Notes under the pieces: model-generated | What the model was told of the DNA's origin: nothing | What the model saw: the letters and a program-made list of their open reading frames with translations, nothing else | Databases searched by the model: none | Shown: positions 10,872 to 10,923 of the stretch, piece by piece | Layout of the letters: every line of letters begins with the position of its first letter | Numbering within the stretch: the first letter of the stretch is position 1 | Position numbers and translations under genes: made by a program | Source of the DNA: DATBFX01 sp036558305 | GTDB taxonomy: Bacteria > Chloroflexota > Chloroflexia > Thermomicrobiales > UBA6265 | Reading direction: 5' to 3' | Assembly (NCBI GenBank): GCA_036558305.1 | Contig: DATBFX010000336.1 | Span: forward strand, 1 to 10,923 | DNA: 10,923 nt

Positions 10872-10923
10872 CGGGCGGACACGGAGGTCCGCCCCTACGG
10901 AGGCTCGCGACTCGTAGGGGCGG
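10872..10923. repeat. REP-like palindromes with GTAG feet, second copy cut by the window edge
   Basis: On the minus strand GTAG (10898-10895) is directly followed by GGGCGGAC, a 6-base loop and GTCCGCCC (10894-10873). On the plus strand GTAG (10914-10917) is followed by GGGCGG and the window ends. A GTAG tetranucleotide at the foot of an imperfect palindrome, in inverted pairs, is the classical layout of REP elements. The stem is the same as in the repeat at 215-305. It lies just upstream of the oxidoreductase start. Confidence 0.65.

Noticed and set aside
10847..10882. Extension of the oxidoreductase to the GTG at 10882
   Set aside because: The added codons overlap a REP-like palindrome and have no ribosome binding site; GTG at 10846 has GGAG 7 bases upstream.

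Overview
The window is GC-rich bacterial DNA with sparse gene content. An F420-type luciferase-like oxidoreductase, a helix-turn-helix/GAF protein, a pullulanase-type X25 domain and many short GGGCGGAC-type palindromes together suggest a member of the Chloroflexota, perhaps near the Thermomicrobia/Sphaerobacter group. That placement is inference from gene families and style, not from a marker phylogeny.

Layout, left to right. Bases 1-201 are the last 66 codons of leucyl-tRNA synthetase (leuS, plus strand). Bases 202-468 are a convergent intergenic region holding a twin-hairpin repeat (215-305) and a terminator-like hairpin (408-429). Bases 469-8199 (minus strand) are one giant gene for a 2576-residue secreted, membrane-anchored protein. 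It has a signal peptide, an X25-like head, 22 tandem CnaB/SpaA-like beta-sandwich domains, a degenerate NTGAG motif, a C-terminal transmembrane helix and a basic tail. Bases 8200-8765 are a 566-base intergenic region with heptamer repeats in inverted orientation, a small hairpin and a second twin-hairpin repeat. Bases 8766-9602 (minus) encode an HTH-GAF protein. Bases 9758-10846 (minus) encode an LLM-class oxidoreductase. The right edge (10872-10923) carries a GTAG-footed REP-like palindrome and the start of an oppositely oriented copy.

The main object is the giant surface protein. Each of its first 19 repeat domains has one cysteine in the GACF-like strand and a second one 9-17 residues later in a VCD motif, usually followed by an acidic Asp/Gly/Asn loop. 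This suggests a disulfide staple in every domain. The Lys/Glu/Asp-or-Asn triad that forms intramolecular isopeptide bonds in CnaB domains is complete in 13 of the 22 domains, including all eight nearest the membrane. It is lost as a set in domains 4, 5, 7, 9 and 14. The picture is a long stalk with covalent cross-links of two kinds, presenting a putative glycan-binding head. The remaining genes are ordinary, and nothing links them functionally to the surface protein beyond shared strand.
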